From the NCBI GenBank assembly GCA_037013685.1, contig CM072884.1, positions 104,087,548-104,151,547 on the forward strand: DNA of 64,000 nt, given 5' to 3'. The position numbers were made by a program, and so were the translations under genes. The stretch comes from Acridotheres tristis. Its lineage: Eukaryota > Chordata > Aves > Passeriformes > Sturnidae. Shown in pieces: positions 1 to 33,250 of the stretch. The notes below the pieces were generated by a model. That model was not told the origin of the DNA, ran no database searches, and saw only the letters and a program-made list of their open reading frames with translations. Positions within the stretch are counted from its first letter, which is position 1, and the number at the start of each line of letters is the position of its first letter.

Positions 1-62
1 TGTGTAGGCCATTTGCTTAAATCTTTGTGGGTCCCTTCCAACTCAGAATGTTGTGATTCAAT
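1..62 (+). repeat. CR1 LINE 3' tip
   Basis: The stretch ggtcccttccaactcagaat followed by gtgattca is the characteristic terminal piece of avian CR1 elements in sense orientation. Only the 3' tip is in the window, inside a GK intron. Confidence 0.7.
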
Positions 63-415
63 AGTTTCTTTATTACTTAATCAAATCTCTACAGCAGCTG
101 GAATGATAGTATCTCTATTTGAAATCTGAATTTACTAACAAGTGTATTATTAAGATATTGTTGCAAGAAATATGAATTTCTATGTAAAAGAGTTGGATAT
201 GTCCTCAAAGATTGACATACATGCTGTTTTACTCCGAAATTTAATGTTCACTTTAACAAGTGGAATAATACATAGCTATAGATTAAAACCTAGAAACAAA
301 AGTTTCCTTTATAGTTGTATTTTTCTTTGTAGCTTAAACTTATTTAAGAAAATAAATGTAAAATGCTTTCTGATTTAGCACTGACTAAAAATATATTATT
401 TTTTGTTGTGTTCAG

Positions 416-19758
<19,343 letters not shown>

Positions 19759-20660
19759 TTATGCTACTTTTGTGGTTCAATCTATTCATGAATCCATCTG
19801 TCACCAGTCCTTGCGTAACTTCCCGGTGGTGCACTGAAAATTCAGTCTTCAGCCCTTCATTACTCTGTTCCTTTACCCAAATCAGCTCCAAATGCACTGG
19901 ACGCCTTTGTGTGGACTATCTCACATCATCCTTTAAAATTTCACAAGTCCTAGCTTTGTCTGAGAAAGTGGTATGAAAAAATACTGTAATCTCTGAGGTA
20001 ATGATGGCAGATGTTTAGCTGTCATTTTCGGGAGTTTGGTACTTCATGCAACACACTTCAGAAAGTTAATGATGCACTATTGAACTTTGTAAACATCTTA
20101 CAATTCTTCCAGCTGCTGTCAATTATTTTTCATATGCCAATGGTTGCCAAAGATGTTTTATTGTAGTTGCCACTGGTCTGAAACACCTTCCATGGTACAA
20201 ACCTTTCAAACACTAGTCCAAGATGGATTACCATAGCACATATTGCCACTGGTTTGGCAATGAGGAGTTTGCTGCTATGGTCCACTGAATATTGCTGAAA
20301 CATTCAGTTATGATGTTAAAAAGTTTGGTTTGGCTCTGGCACATGTAGTCACTTGACCCATCAGAAGTATTTATGACACCAAGTCCTGTAGTAGTACCTT
20401 TAAAGAGATGAGAGAAAATAGTGTTTTGGTTAAGGCCACGTTTCATCTTGTGGTTTTGTGCTAGCTTGGAAGGACAAATTTGATGCAGCATGCTATTGAC
20501 AGGACAGCTGCTTGGTCCTCAGCAACTGATAACTCTTCAAACTACTCTGTACAGTGCCCTTTTCTTGACCAATGCTGCATATATCCTGTCATCCTGCTTA
20601 AGTGACTATTTGTCAAACTTTAGAAAGTTGAAGCTAATTTAGTTTTCATTAAAAAGGGTC
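19759..20660 (+). other. GK: Probable GK 3' UTR with candidate poly(A) signal
   Basis: Sequence directly after the inferred GK stop. A variant poly(A) hexamer ATTAAA lies at 20648-20653. The UTR end is not determined. The same stretch also holds unexplained - strand reading frames, described as a separate entry, so assignment is tentative. Confidence 0.3.
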
Positions 20661-20960
20661 CATTCCAAACTAAGTATCAATGCTTTAGTTCTTGATTTCA
20701 TTTAGTATATCTCAGGGACCAAAATCTCCCTTTCAGTTTCCATGTCCGTAGTTTTAACTGCAAGTTGTTGCAAAATATGCTGGGACAATCCAAAATTCTG
20801 TCTTAGTAGAGTAAGTACTGGCACGTGAAATGGGCCACTGGAATTTACAGACGATGGTGACAACTGAATCCCATCCACTTTGAAATCATTTGTTTTCCAC
20901 ATGAAAGGAGTGAAGTAATAACCTTATCTTCAGCTTTCCTGTTTGAACGAACAGCATCCC

Positions 20961-23232
20961 AAATGCCAGCCTTATTGGCTAGGTCAAGGAAAAGGTGTTC
21001 TTGTGTAGTGATGTTGGATTAGTATGGAATGGCAGCAAGGTTAAATGTGGGAGCAACAAAGAATTTCAAAGATGTGTTTAAATGCACTAGGAGTTAAAGG
21101 GAGAGGTTTTTTGTGTGCATTTGCTCTTAAAGATTCTTGTGTTTAACAAAGTTTCTTTGATTAGAGGCTTAGTTTTTAAAAGGATGTTATATATGTCTGA
21201 AGCAATGAATTGCACAGAAGTTCAGGTCTGTACAATATATTTAATATCAAATGCATATTAGTTGCCTTTTTATTGTCAAGTGCAATGACTTTTGAAAATG
21301 TGACTTTTAACTTAGAAGATAAAGAACATTTTTCGTCCTGTGGTTGCATGTATAACTTCAGCAGAGAGAAGGGATTTTGTACACAAATGAAAATGTAACA
21401 GCATCATTCAAATACTGTCTCTCCTGTAAATATTCACATGTGAACTGTGACAGCCAAAATTTCTGGTGTTTCCAGTTTGTATTGGAGAGACAAAGAGTAA
21501 AAAAAGAATATGATCCCATAGAAAAGTTTTCATACTCCTTACCTTTACTCTGAGCTGTTTCTGATCCCACTGTATCCCGAGGAAGAGGAGTGGAGCAGCC
21601 TGTGGAGCACAGGGAGTAGGGGCAGAACACACCTCAAACTCTGGACTTCTGAATATGACCTTTGACTCTTGCCAAAACCACTGAAGTGCTGAACCTGGGA
21701 ACGAATAATGCTGAAGTGTTGCCTTTGCCCATGATAAATGTGGCAGGGCGAAAGCTTGTACCTAACAAGTAGGAGAGGGAAATTTTGCTGCTTTTCTGAC
21801 TTATCTTTTACTGGGAAACACAATTCTTATTAATTTTTCACTGAGTAAGGATCATTATTTTATTTTCAATTGCTGTTGCAAATGTTTTTTAAGAGTTTCA
21901 CATCACTGTTAACTTTCTACCAACATAGTTGAAAAATATTGTAAACTGCTTGTTGGCGGGGAGGGGACAAACTGTTAAAGTTAGCTTTTTGTGAAGCTGT
22001 GATTTTTTTTTTTTTTTTTATGAATTACCAGTTTATAAATTCTTAATTGAGAAATGCATTAACTTGGTATTAAAGTACCATAAATGAATTGATGTAAGGT
22101 GTTGGTTTATTCTTGCACATCATCTTTCAGACACATTGTCACTAATATTTTTACATGAGGCACAAGTATACACTGATGGATATAAAGAAGTAAAACAGCC
22201 TCTCAGAGACATGCTTCAGTTGCTCAGAGGTACAGGTGAAATACATGCAGTTGTGCATTCTGCTTCAGTGATGCAAGGACTCAAGGTCTGGATTAGAAAT
22301 CACATTTCCTCAAGTCCCTCCATGTTCAGGAAAAATCAGGAAAACACAAGTAAAAGGACAGGAAGGAATATGGTCGTAGTATAGGTTTGATGCAAAGATG
22401 GGATGGGGCCAATACACAAACAGGTTTTGGTCTTATACTATAGTCTGGCTATTGCTACAGATTCAAAAGCCTTTGTAAGCAAACATTGCTGGGGGTGGTA
22501 GCTGGGAACAGAAGTGCTGTTATTTTAAGAAAGGAGCATGGGCTGTATCTGATGGTTACATTTAAGGAGTGCACCTGATGGATTCTTATTCTATCTCTTT
22601 GTGGCCTCCAGCTGCCTTCTACACTTCCAGTGCTCCATGATTATCCAAGGATATGGCCTTCATTCATAGCCTTTACAAATCCTTAGTCTCCTATATGGAA
22701 ATCAGTTGTGTGTGTCAGAAACAAAACACACACACCAACATACACATGGAAACAAAAATGCATTTAAATTTCACATCAGCACACAAACCTGAGGTAACAC
22801 CTTATCACTCAATATCAGGCTTCTCTCTCTGCTCATAAGACTCCAGTGTCTTCCTTTCAAATGGCAGAATTGCAACCTTGCCCTTAGCTGCCCTGCACAA
22901 GAGTCCACTCAAATTCCATGACTCATCAAGCTGGAATATTATGAGATTAGAATTTTATTAATGTAATCAGTTTCAGAAGCTTATAAATATTTTTTTATCA
23001 GTGAAAGTTAATATGTCTGTTACTGGAACTCTGCAGTCTAAGCAGGCTTCTTAATATCCGCATCAGCATCTAAGCTCTAATCTTTCCATCTAAAGAGCCC
23101 TAGATCTGTATCAGCTATTAGAATGCTGCCCCATTATGAGCTGTAGCTGTGTATGCACATATGTGTTTTTCTAATTACTATATTTTATATATAATTTACT
23201 GGAATATATGGAGATAAAGATGGGCACGTGAG
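20961..23232. other. Intergenic unique sequence
   Basis: AT-rich DNA with a 17-base T run at 22003-22019. No gene or recognised repeat is seen. The 82-codon frame at 22136-22384 follows a ctttcag but has no homology known to me. Confidence 0.5.
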
Positions 23233-23780
23233 TAGCCCGTTAAAGCCGGGAAGTGGCACAGGAGCACTGCTGGAATGATTTGTCCAGAGGGCCCAGTGCT
23301 GCCCTGAGGGATCTCTACAGGCTGGAGAAATGGGCTGACAGGGACCTGAGGGAGCTCTGCAAGGGGAAGTGCCAAGTCCCACCCCGGGAGGGGCAAATCC
23401 CTGCACTGGGACAGGCCAGGGACCAGCCCACTGGGAAGCAGCTCTGCAGGGCAGGTGCAGGGGATTCCTGGAGGACACAAGTTGAACCCTTGTTTCCAGC
23501 AATTGAACAAAGGCAGCAAACAGCGCCTGGGGCTGGGTCAGGCAGTGTCAGCAGCAGGGCAGGGCAGCTGATCCTTCACTCAGCCCTGCTCAGACACACC
23601 TGTTGGCCACTGAAGCTGTGGATGCCCCACCCCCAGAAATGTTCAATACCAGGTTGGATGGGGCTTTGAGCAACTTAATCTAGTGGAAAATGTCCCTGCC
23701 CATGGCAGAGCAGCTGAAACTACATCATCTTTAGGAACCCTTCCAGCCCAAAGCATTCCATGGTTCTGTGATACCTGGAG
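23233..23780 (+). repeat. CR1 LINE 3' portion, degraded
   Basis: Contains CR1 landmarks: ctggagaaatgggctgacag, then gaagctgtggatgccccacc, aggttggatggggctttgag and a degraded terminal tccatggttctgtgat at about 23760-23775. It is truncated and internally rearranged, in + sense. Confidence 0.8.
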
Positions 23781-23794
23781 TGCTGAATCTTGCT

Positions 23795-24225
23795 CTGGGA
23801 TTGTCAGGATGAGAGAGACACAGACACATCAGAGGAAGACCTGTGACAGGCCACAAAGATGGATGAAGTGTTAGAGCATTTGCATGGGTGAGAAGTTGAG
23901 ACACCTGGGCATATTCAACTTGGAGAGAGCTCAGATATAAATTCCTGACACAGGGACTAAAAGCCAGACCCTTCTCAGTGTTACCCAAATATAGAGCAAG
24001 AGACAAAGGACACAAGAAAAGAGAGCACAGGAAATCTCATTCAAACAAAAGAAAACAATGTTTTACTCTGAGGGTGGTCACACAAGGAAGCAGACTGCTC
24101 AGAAAAGTGGGATCTCCATCCAAGATACTGAAAACCTGATGGGACAGGCCCTGATATCCCTTACCCTGCTCTGAGCAGAGGGCTGGCCCAGACAGAAGTG
24201 CTCTCCTGCCTTGGTCCATCTGTGG
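23795..24225 (+). repeat. Second CR1-like fragment, older
   Basis: The order of blocks resembles a diverged CR1 3' region in + sense: ttcaacttggagagagctca, ctgagggtggtcacacaagg, then cctgatatcccttac. It abuts the previous copy, suggesting one CR1 landed beside another or an old tandem remnant. Confidence 0.55.
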
Positions 24226-27200
24226 GGCTGGTTAGATTAGCCACAGCTCAACCCCAGCACAGGCTGAAGGCTTGAGCTAGCTCAGAACAAAGGCTAGGGG
24301 AAAGTCCATGCTGGTTTATTTGGACAAAACCAGTTCAGTTTGTATGAACCAGCTGTCACTCACTGTTGTATTTCAACATTCTTCAGCTGGCAGTCTTACT
24401 GTGTTACCCTGTGTACATGTTTGCTTTGGAAGAGCCAGCCTGACCGTGTGGGCTGGTTATCTTTCTTGGTTTAGTCCTGAGAGACATTCTCTTAAGCAGT
24501 TGCAGTGGGAGTTTAAGTAAAATTATTCTTTTTCAGATTTCTGATTGCTTTAATCTAACACCTTATTTTTGATAGGGAAGTACACCACCAAGTGGTTCAA
24601 AGGAGCCTAGAAGGCAAGCATGGGATAATGTGTTTCCAAAGACATCACAGTTAAATTGCAGTTAGCAAAACCTAAAAGTATGAGCTCCTTAAGTTTTTGT
24701 AATTTGAAGACATCAGTTTGGGAGTAATTAATTTTTTTTCTGTAGTGTTTTTATCCTTTAGATCTATGGGCTGCTGGTCTAGGAATTCCTTCTCTGGCTG
24801 TCCTTCAAAGTACATCCATGTCAGCTGGAAGGATGTCACACACTGTTTCTTTTCAGTTCTGCAGGGATGGGGTTTTTGGGAACTGAGGATCCAGCAGCTC
24901 TGATTGCCTGATTGCCTGACACACTTCCTAGGTCTTGCACAACTAGAAAACAGACAGGATGGCACTGGCCATCAGTTGTCTCTGTCTAGAACAAGCATTT
25001 TCCCTCCCACCACTAAAGCCAGTTGCAGTTGTATTCTGTTTGTTTTGGCAAGAGGATGAGTTAGCCTGCTCAACAGCACCCACACTTCCTTTGCTACTTC
25101 AAAAACAGCTTCAGGAGTTGGGGTTTTATCACTTCTGCTATTTATTTTTGCTAAGTTTTCAGTCCTATTCCTCCTTCTTGCCTAGGTTATCTTGCAGGTG
25201 GAGCCATTGCTAAAAATTTGGCACAGATTTTGTTGTCTGATACAGATTCATGAACTCTCTGCCTTTAACTTTTATGAGCACAGAAATCCCTTTGTTATTA
25301 CTACTCACTCTTCAACACCAGGAGTGAGTTGAGAGGATACATAACATAAATATTAATGCCTTTCCCTGCATGATGTTTCAGTATTAAAAATCACTTTCTT
25401 CCACAAACACTAAAGCCGAGTGCTGGCCCAATATGAAGGAAGGTTACTTGAAAAACTGTGTAAACTGTTTCAATCTCTATCAGCTTATAACTAGAATCTA
25501 ACTCCAAGTCTTCTGTGGACAGCATTTTCGGGAATTAATGTACTAGTGCAGCTTGTCAACCTTGATTGCTCAAGGGCAATTGATTCTTCAGTTGTACAAT
25601 TCTGAAGAACTGACTCTTCAGCAGAAGAAAGTGCTTTAATAAAATAAAATGCTCTTCAAAATCTCACAGTAGAAATACTGGAGGCATCAGATATTCTCCA
25701 TTTCTGGGATTTTTATAAGGAAAAAGAGGAAAAGGGGGGAATCTGAAATGTGCAAGAATCATGTCACTGTCAAGCAAAATACAAGATGATAACTACAATA
25801 TTGTTCTCAGCTAAACTTCAAGACATGTATTTCTAAGTCTCTCCACCAGCAAATAGGTATGTATCACCAACACAAGCTATTTTTGTGTGGACTCTAGTTC
25901 TCTAAAAGGTGCAGTGCAACATGATGCCTCTATCCTGTGACTCTAATACATAAACCTTAAAGAAAACACATTGCACCTTGTCTTGCTTTGGATTTCAGCT
26001 CACTGATGAACTTCCAGCTCAAGTCAGGGGCTGTCATACCCAGTGACACATTTTGGACCATGCCATCATTGCTTTGACTCTCACCAGACCTTTTGTTTAC
26101 TTCTGGTACCACACCAACAAACAAGTGCACACAAGGCAGGGTTTGTCAAACTTCAAAATGTTAAATAATGTTGAGCAATGCTAAGCACAATTTATGTTAA
26201 TATAATTAATGATTAAATTAAATGAAACATAATTGTGCTGAAAGATTTTATTTGCTAATCTTGAAGTAGGTTATTTGCTTATTCATGAGAATGTGAAATA
26301 CTGAGTCACAACTGATGTGCAGATGAGCTACGCTGTATATTAGAATATGCAGGTAGGGTTTTATTATTCAGTGTATGAGGAAAGCACTTAGGAAAGATAG
26401 AAAAAACCATACCTGAATTTTAGCAGTTCAGAACACAGTGTACACAATAGTAGATCAATATAACAAGCAACAGGATGGTTGAAGGTCATAACAATAGGAT
26501 GACATTGGTTTCCAGAATATCCTTGATATATCTGAAATTGTTGGAAGAGTTCCTTATAGCTTCATTAAAGAAAGCCAATCAGTTATTCCCACTTGCTTTT
26601 CTTGCAAAATCTGTTGAAACTATCACAGCAGCATTTGGCACAGTATTGTCAAATGAAAATGTTGAAATCATAATTTAAATATTTATGCAGAAACATGAGT
26701 CACAGCTGTACTACCTTACCATAGAAACAAAGATAACATCAGCATGCAGGCAGCTCACTTACACACTGTAGGCCAGTACTGCCAAACTAGTTTTCACTAA
26801 ATGTATGGTATTAAACACTTATGAGGAAAGACAGTGAGGTCTTTCATAATAAAATTAAAAAAAAAAAAAAGGTGTGGTAATTAATTCTTGTTTATAGACA
26901 GTCCCTTAAGATTGTTCATATTATGAATTTCTACCTAAAAGTCAGGAAGTTCCAGCACCAAGGTTACACACAGACCTAGTAGTCCATATCCATTAAAGTG
27001 TAATTAGTAATTTCTTTCTCTCAATGGGCATTTCATTTTGGACACTGCCTAGATTTTGAAATGACTGATGTTCTATAATGAAGAAAATGGATGTAAGATC
27101 CATGCATCTCTTGTTTCTCTTTTATTTTGAAGTTAAGGTTTTGTAGAGATAAGACATGGGACTGAAATTACACTGAGCCGCAGCCTTTGCAGACACACCT

Positions 27201-30200
27201 CCAAGTACCTATCTCTTGTTCTCTTGTGGCACTGTAAACAACTCAGACATGTTCAGAAGACTGCTAGCAGTTGTTGGTTTATTGTTTTGGGTTTGCTTAT
27301 CTACTCCATCACTCTGTCTGGACATGGTGTCAGTAGAAACATTTCTGTTTCAGAGCAGGAACAAGGAGCTGGGGTTTCTCCATCTGTCCCCTCACCCTGC
27401 TACTGTATTGATATAATGTGTGGCAGTCTTAGGGCATATGGAGTCACACAGAGATGCCAGATAACATCCTACTTTCAAAGCACATTTTCAGACCATGCAC
27501 TCCTTTTTCCACCTTTATCATGTATCCCTTCTCTTGCTGGACAGCAGTGCAGCTCCAGCCCAATAGAAACCCTCCACAGAGGGCTGAGCTAAACAAGAGT
27601 TCTGCCCAAGTCCACACACTGAATGTTTGTTGGGGTCCAGGGCAGTATCTTATGGATTTTTGACAGGATTTTTGTCAAGAACAGAGTACTGCTTCTGGAA
27701 AACAGCATCTGGGAGTGAAAAAAAATGAGTGTTTAATGAACTGCAGTTGTATAAATCCAATAATTCCCTCTCTTTCCCAGGCTCAGTGCTGAAGCCAGGC
27801 CCACACAGTAGCCCCTGGCCAGCAGAGCAGTGCTGCCCATGGCCAGAAGGATGCTCTGCTGGGTTGCTGATGTGGTGCCTGCACACCCCACACATAATGG
27901 CACTGCTGTGCTCTCATTTGTGGCATTGGGGTGGGGGCTCATCTAAACCCTCTGCTTCAGCACCACAGAATTGCTTTACTGCTATCTCGATTCTCTGCAT
28001 TTAGAAAGGCTTTGGCAGAGCTCCCCCTTAGCATCTCGGGCCTGAACTAAACCAGGCTGATATCAGAGTAATTGCAACAGCTCCTTTTTCAGGGCAAGTC
28101 ACATAATGCTTCTAATTTCAACAAATAAGAGCAAATAGAGTCTATTCAAAACTAATCTTTCTTCAGTGAAGACAAACTTCCAAATCGTGCAAGAAAAGAA
28201 TTAATGGTGAGAGTTTACAAAAGCCCCCAGTGACAGAATCCCTTCATTTTGGGTGGGTGCACAGGTAAGATCGATTGATTCCTCAGTCCCCTTTGTCCTT
28301 ACATTGAGCTTGGGTAGCATTCCACATGGTGGAAATTTTCCAAGTAACAAAAAATAGATTTGTCACCACTGTAATTTTTTTACCAGAGCAGATGGTAAGG
28401 AAATGTGATCCTGACTGTAAATATGAAAATACTGTTTGATCAGTCAAGTAACTCCATTCCTGGCCCCATGTGTGGGTCTTATCATTTAGCAATGCATATT
28501 TCATACACAGAAGTCATTTGCATAGATATTTATTATGTTATTAGGTTCATTTTCAACAAGCCTATATTAGTTTTGCTTCTTTGACATTTTCATCATTTGC
28601 TAGTGCCACCTGGGTTAACATTCTGCTAATGCCACAAGCAACTTGAAATAGTAAATAATTGTGCAATTTATAAACTGCAATATAAACAAAACAAACATGT
28701 CCACATGGCTATGCTAAGTTCTGCTTCGAATCTGAAGCTTTTGATTGATTAAAAGTTTAAAGCACAAATTGTATTTTCTGAACAGAGGAGGTTTCTTAAT
28801 CACAGTTTGCTTTTGCAGAAAAGTACCATCTGTTTATAATTTAAGAAAAGACACTTGTTGACTGTGTTAGTTTCTCAAGAAAGCTCAATTCACTCATAAT
28901 TAAAGCCGCTCACTTGGCAGTTTGATGAACAGAAGTCCTTTGTTTATTCACAAAGCCAGCCATGTGCAGGCAGCACACTCAGTCTTGCTCTCTTACCCGT
29001 GTACATCACATACCCAAGCAGATTCTTGCTGCCAATTAAACCTGGGCCATTTTTTGGGGCAGAGGATATAAAGATAACACTTTGTCCCTTTGTCCCTGCT
29101 GATGGATGGACAGGGAGGAGTGTTTAACACCATGGCCAGCAGCTGGGCAAACACCCCTGGCTTTGTGTCAGGACCCTGTGGCTGGATCTGTCAGGCAACA
29201 ACCTGGCATCACCCTGGATCCCATTCACTCACCTTCCTTCCTTCTTTCACTGCATTTCATTCATTGCTCTTCATTCACTGGCTGTTTTGATACGGGCACA
29301 CGCTGTTTAAATGGCTCAAAATAAAACTAACAGCAGCAGGACCAGCAGCTGGCCCTGAACTCATGCTCGATTTCCACCACAGGCTGGTTCTTTAGGAAGG
29401 CTTCAGGATCTCTGAGGAGTGATTTTGGACCTTCAAAGGCAGCAAGGCTCTGGACTTGCAATAGGACTGAATAATTCACCGGGGGTTACACCAGGATTCT
29501 TTTGCTCAGGGCTGTCACTCTCAAACAGCAGGACCTAAACAGACAGGTGTAGTCTGATCCAAGTCGAAGTCCTCAGCCAGGATGGCTCAGCCATCCCACT
29601 CAGCCATTCACATCATGTCAGCTTTGCCCAGGTGACATTTAGAAACCTGCTGGGGTCTTTGACAAAAATAAATCCAATTTAAAAGCCCAGAGTACTGCAA
29701 TTGCTCAGGTTTATCAAATTTGTCAAATAAATTGTGTAAAGGAAGTAGACTTAAAGCACTACAAAAGTTTTAATTAAAATTTATATCAGTATGTAAAAGG
29801 AAATCACCAACTTTTATAATTAAATCTTGGCAAAAGGATTTTAATGAAAATGCCAGTAAGTAAATTGCATTAATTGTGTAAAGCTACTCAATATGGCTTT
29901 CTCTGCTGCTCTGCTGATAGAGTAGGAAGAAGGATGAAAACACCATGCCAAAACCTCTCTGCACAAGAGTGGATATTACTCACTTCAAATTCTTTTCTGT
30001 TTGATAGAATGCATTAACTTAACTTTCAGAGGGAGGAAAGTAATATTCTCAGTGGTGAAAAACAGCTGGGTATCATTAATGGCTTGAAAGTGGAGGTGGT
30101 GCTTTCATTGCTTCCATTTCACTTCCTCCTCCCTTCTGCCTCCTTTTCAGAGCCATAGCTTTATTTTCCCTGCTCTCACTTAACTGACTCCCAGTTACAG

Positions 30201-32848
30201 CATTCTGGCAAAATGAAGCTGGATTTTTAGAGGCTTCCTTCTATATCTTGTCAAGGAAGGCACTGGTGCATAATGTTCAACAGATTTGTTTTTCCTGTGG
30301 GTTATGTTTCCTTTGTTGTCTGAACCACCTCATAAAAAATGTGAGAGAAGTTCTTCTACATCATGTGTGCTCAAACCCCCTCAAGTGGAGCTGTAACTTT
30401 GATATCCAAAGGACAGATTTTATTATGTTCCCTCTTTGTCCATCAATGCCCTTTGTCTCCACAACAGTGGAGTGCTCTCTGTGCATTCTGCTCTGGAGAT
30501 CCCTTGTTCCCCCCTGGCCCTGCCCCAAAGCCAGGCTGTGTGCTGCACACCCAAGGGAAAATTTTCCTCCTCTTATCCCAAATCTGTTCGTCTTCCTTTC
30601 TGTGATCCATTGTCAGGAGGAGGGATAAATAGAAATGGGTTTTATGTGGCCTAGTCTTTCTCTCCACCACTTCTTTGTGCTTGTCTTTGCAGATAAAGAA
30701 ATGTTGATGGTTGCTGAGAAATAAGAAAGGGAAAGGCTCTACCTTTTGCAGCAGTAGCTGCTTGTTGCTCTTCCCAGGAAAGGAGTTGCTGTCAAGCAGA
30801 GGAATTTATTTGGGGCAGTCCAAGAGCTGAAGACCAAATTTTGCAGGATTAGCTCCAGTCAGAGACAAAACACCATCATTAAGGATAGTCTGGAAAAGAT
30901 CAGAAAACAGAATAATTGCCAGTCTGTGTGTATTTGTGGCCAGGATCCAGTGTTATCTGGATATTACAGTGTTATATTAATAAGATGAGCTTCCCTGCTC
31001 TCCCACACTCCTTCACCTGATACATGCTTTTCTCCTGATTACTGCTCGTTCCCCTGGCAATAGGAGACCCTGCTGCTCTTTGTTTTATGCTTTAGGAAAA
31101 GCCCTGGTGGCACTGCTGGGTGATCAATAAATGAGTCACAGCCTGTGGCATTTAATTTACTGCTGTGCCTCAAACAGGTTTCAGTGATACAGCTGTGGTT
31201 CTGTGGTGGAAGGTAAAGCTCTTAATTAAAAAATTGCTCATCCCAGAGGGATGGGGGTGGATGTTTTTCACTGCCACCAGCTCCTCTGTTACTACCAACC
31301 TTTAATTGGTGAAGAAAGTCATGAGGTCTCACCACTGCCCCAGGGATGGTGCATTTACCAAATGAGGTAGGTGCATGTCCTAAGGAGCACAGGCAGGATA
31401 AAGGGTTTATTCCTTTCCTTCAGGGGCCTACAGCTGGTTTCTCAGTCACTGATGTTTTGCTGTTTCACTTTCTCCCTCCCTACAGATCACTTTTCCACTT
31501 ACGGGGATCAGAATTGCTAATTTTAATTGTTTTAATACTAGTTTCTCAGTGCTTAGTGTTCAGGATTAAAAATAACAGTTGCAGGTATAGTTATGTATAC
31601 GGGCATGTATTTTATATTTTTTAGTTGTCACCTCTTCTCAGGCTTCAAGGAGAAGATAAATATAATTCTGCTTTTCAAATCACGTAGTGTTTGTGTTGTT
31701 GGACTTGGCAGCATGTTTATGTCCTCTAATTGAACTTTGGAAGGCAGCTCTCAGATAGAAGGTCTGCTGGGTTTCAAGGGATTATCCTCTCATTATGTAT
31801 CTTTTCTTTTTCTCTGTGATGTAGTGTGAGTACGTCAGGATTCTTCTACTTGAAGTTTATTATTTCTCCATTCCCTCCCTTTGTGGAGTGTTGAAAGAGA
31901 ATCTCTAAGAGTTATAGTGCTTCATACAATTGTAAAATGTCAAATAGCTGGTGTTTATTTTTTACTATCTTTTTAAAATTAAATGGTATTTTTTTCTTTT
32001 ATGGATTTGATCTGTAACACGATGAATCACTGAAAAATTGTAGTTTGATTTTTTTTCTGGTGGAGGCACAGAAAAGTGAATATGGCAGTTCATTATTAGA
32101 ATGCAAGAAGTTCACAAATTATTCCAAAATCAAAATATGAGTAGGTAGATGAATATGTAAACTCCTGGCAATTACTGTGCTTTGCAGACTGCATGGTGGG
32201 ACTTGTATTATTTATATTCTGTCACAGATCTATTATCTATTAACTGTGATGAGCCATCAGCTCCAGATTAAGTTTTGAGCCAGTGTGCTTTTCCTTGCAT
32301 GATCATTTTGGTTTCAAAATAACCTTCATTCTCTTCCTGCTGCTCCTGATGGGGCTAATGAGCAAAGCTTGTCTAAAATACCCCAAAGGCAGTTAAAACC
32401 CCAGAACTTAATTGCTGGTTAGAAAAAACTTTTGCTGAGAACGTTTCTATTCCAAGCCCTGAATAGTCATTTAAAATCACCCAAGTGATATTTACGTAGC
32501 TCCTTCAGGATAAATATTTTGTAGTGGGCTGTTGATTAGGTCTCTAAATGTCTTTGGGATTTGCTCAGGTCTTCTTTGCTCATGAATAACCAAATTTATG
32601 TCTGAATAACTTCTTTGTTCCTTTTCAAACACTGAAATTTCACTGGAGAAATTGGGAATAGGTGAGGAAGTTTTGGGGATGTGGGCACATGCCTAGGTTT
32701 TGACTGGCCTGTGAGTAGATCTAATGAAATGTTGAACTCAGTAGTTACCAAGACTATTAATTGGGATCAAAACAGGATGTTTTCCTAGTAGGAAGAGCAG
32801 TTTGGCAGTGGTCAAGGACATCTTTTTTTCTCCTTCCCATAACTAAAT
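24226..32848. other. Intergenic unique sequence, no gene seen
   Basis: About 8.6 kb without recognisable exons. There is a short A run near 26865 and GC-richer patches at 27500-28000 and 29090-29600. The scattered ORFs of 60-126 codons show no homology I know, and no CR1 3' terminus is recognisable. Confidence 0.5.
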
Positions 32849-33250
32849 GTGCTGGTTTGAAAGTAAGCCAGTGGGAGAAATGGACCTCACACTTTGAGAG
32901 AGATTTCAGGTCAGTGTCACAATGTAATAGAATTACGGAAAATGCAATGATACAGAAAAGCTGGTTTAAACCCTCAGAGTACAGCCTGGCACACTGCTGA
33001 TCAGGGTGAGGGTGGTGGTCACAGTCTGATTGAGCAGTGCTTGCAGTCCTGGTGAAGTGATGGTTGCAGCCTTGTTGCAAGCAGTGGTCCTGTGGAAGGA
33101 ATGGTCCTCCTGTGCAAGTTTGGGTCTTCCTCTGGATCTGTCCAAAGGCTGTGGCTGTTCCAAGTCCCCAAAGCACCCAGACCATGCATGGTCAGATCTG
33201 GGCAGGAAGGTTCAGTACCTCCCCCAGGGCAGGGAATGTGTCAATAGAAT
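32849..33250 (-). repeat. 3' LTR of the retrocopy element
   Basis: On - it reads from cattccctgccctgggggag through ctttggggacttggaacagc, ggacagatccagaggaagac and accatcacttcaccaggact to the end tcaaaccagcaca. It is collinear with the copy at 34275-34535 but visibly diverged, and contains about 110 nt near its end that the other copy lacks. Confidence 0.75.

Noticed and set aside
22136..22384. 82-codon + ORF after ctttcag as an alternative GK terminal exon
   Set aside because: It does not resemble any GK C terminus and the exon at 19739 fits the known ending better.
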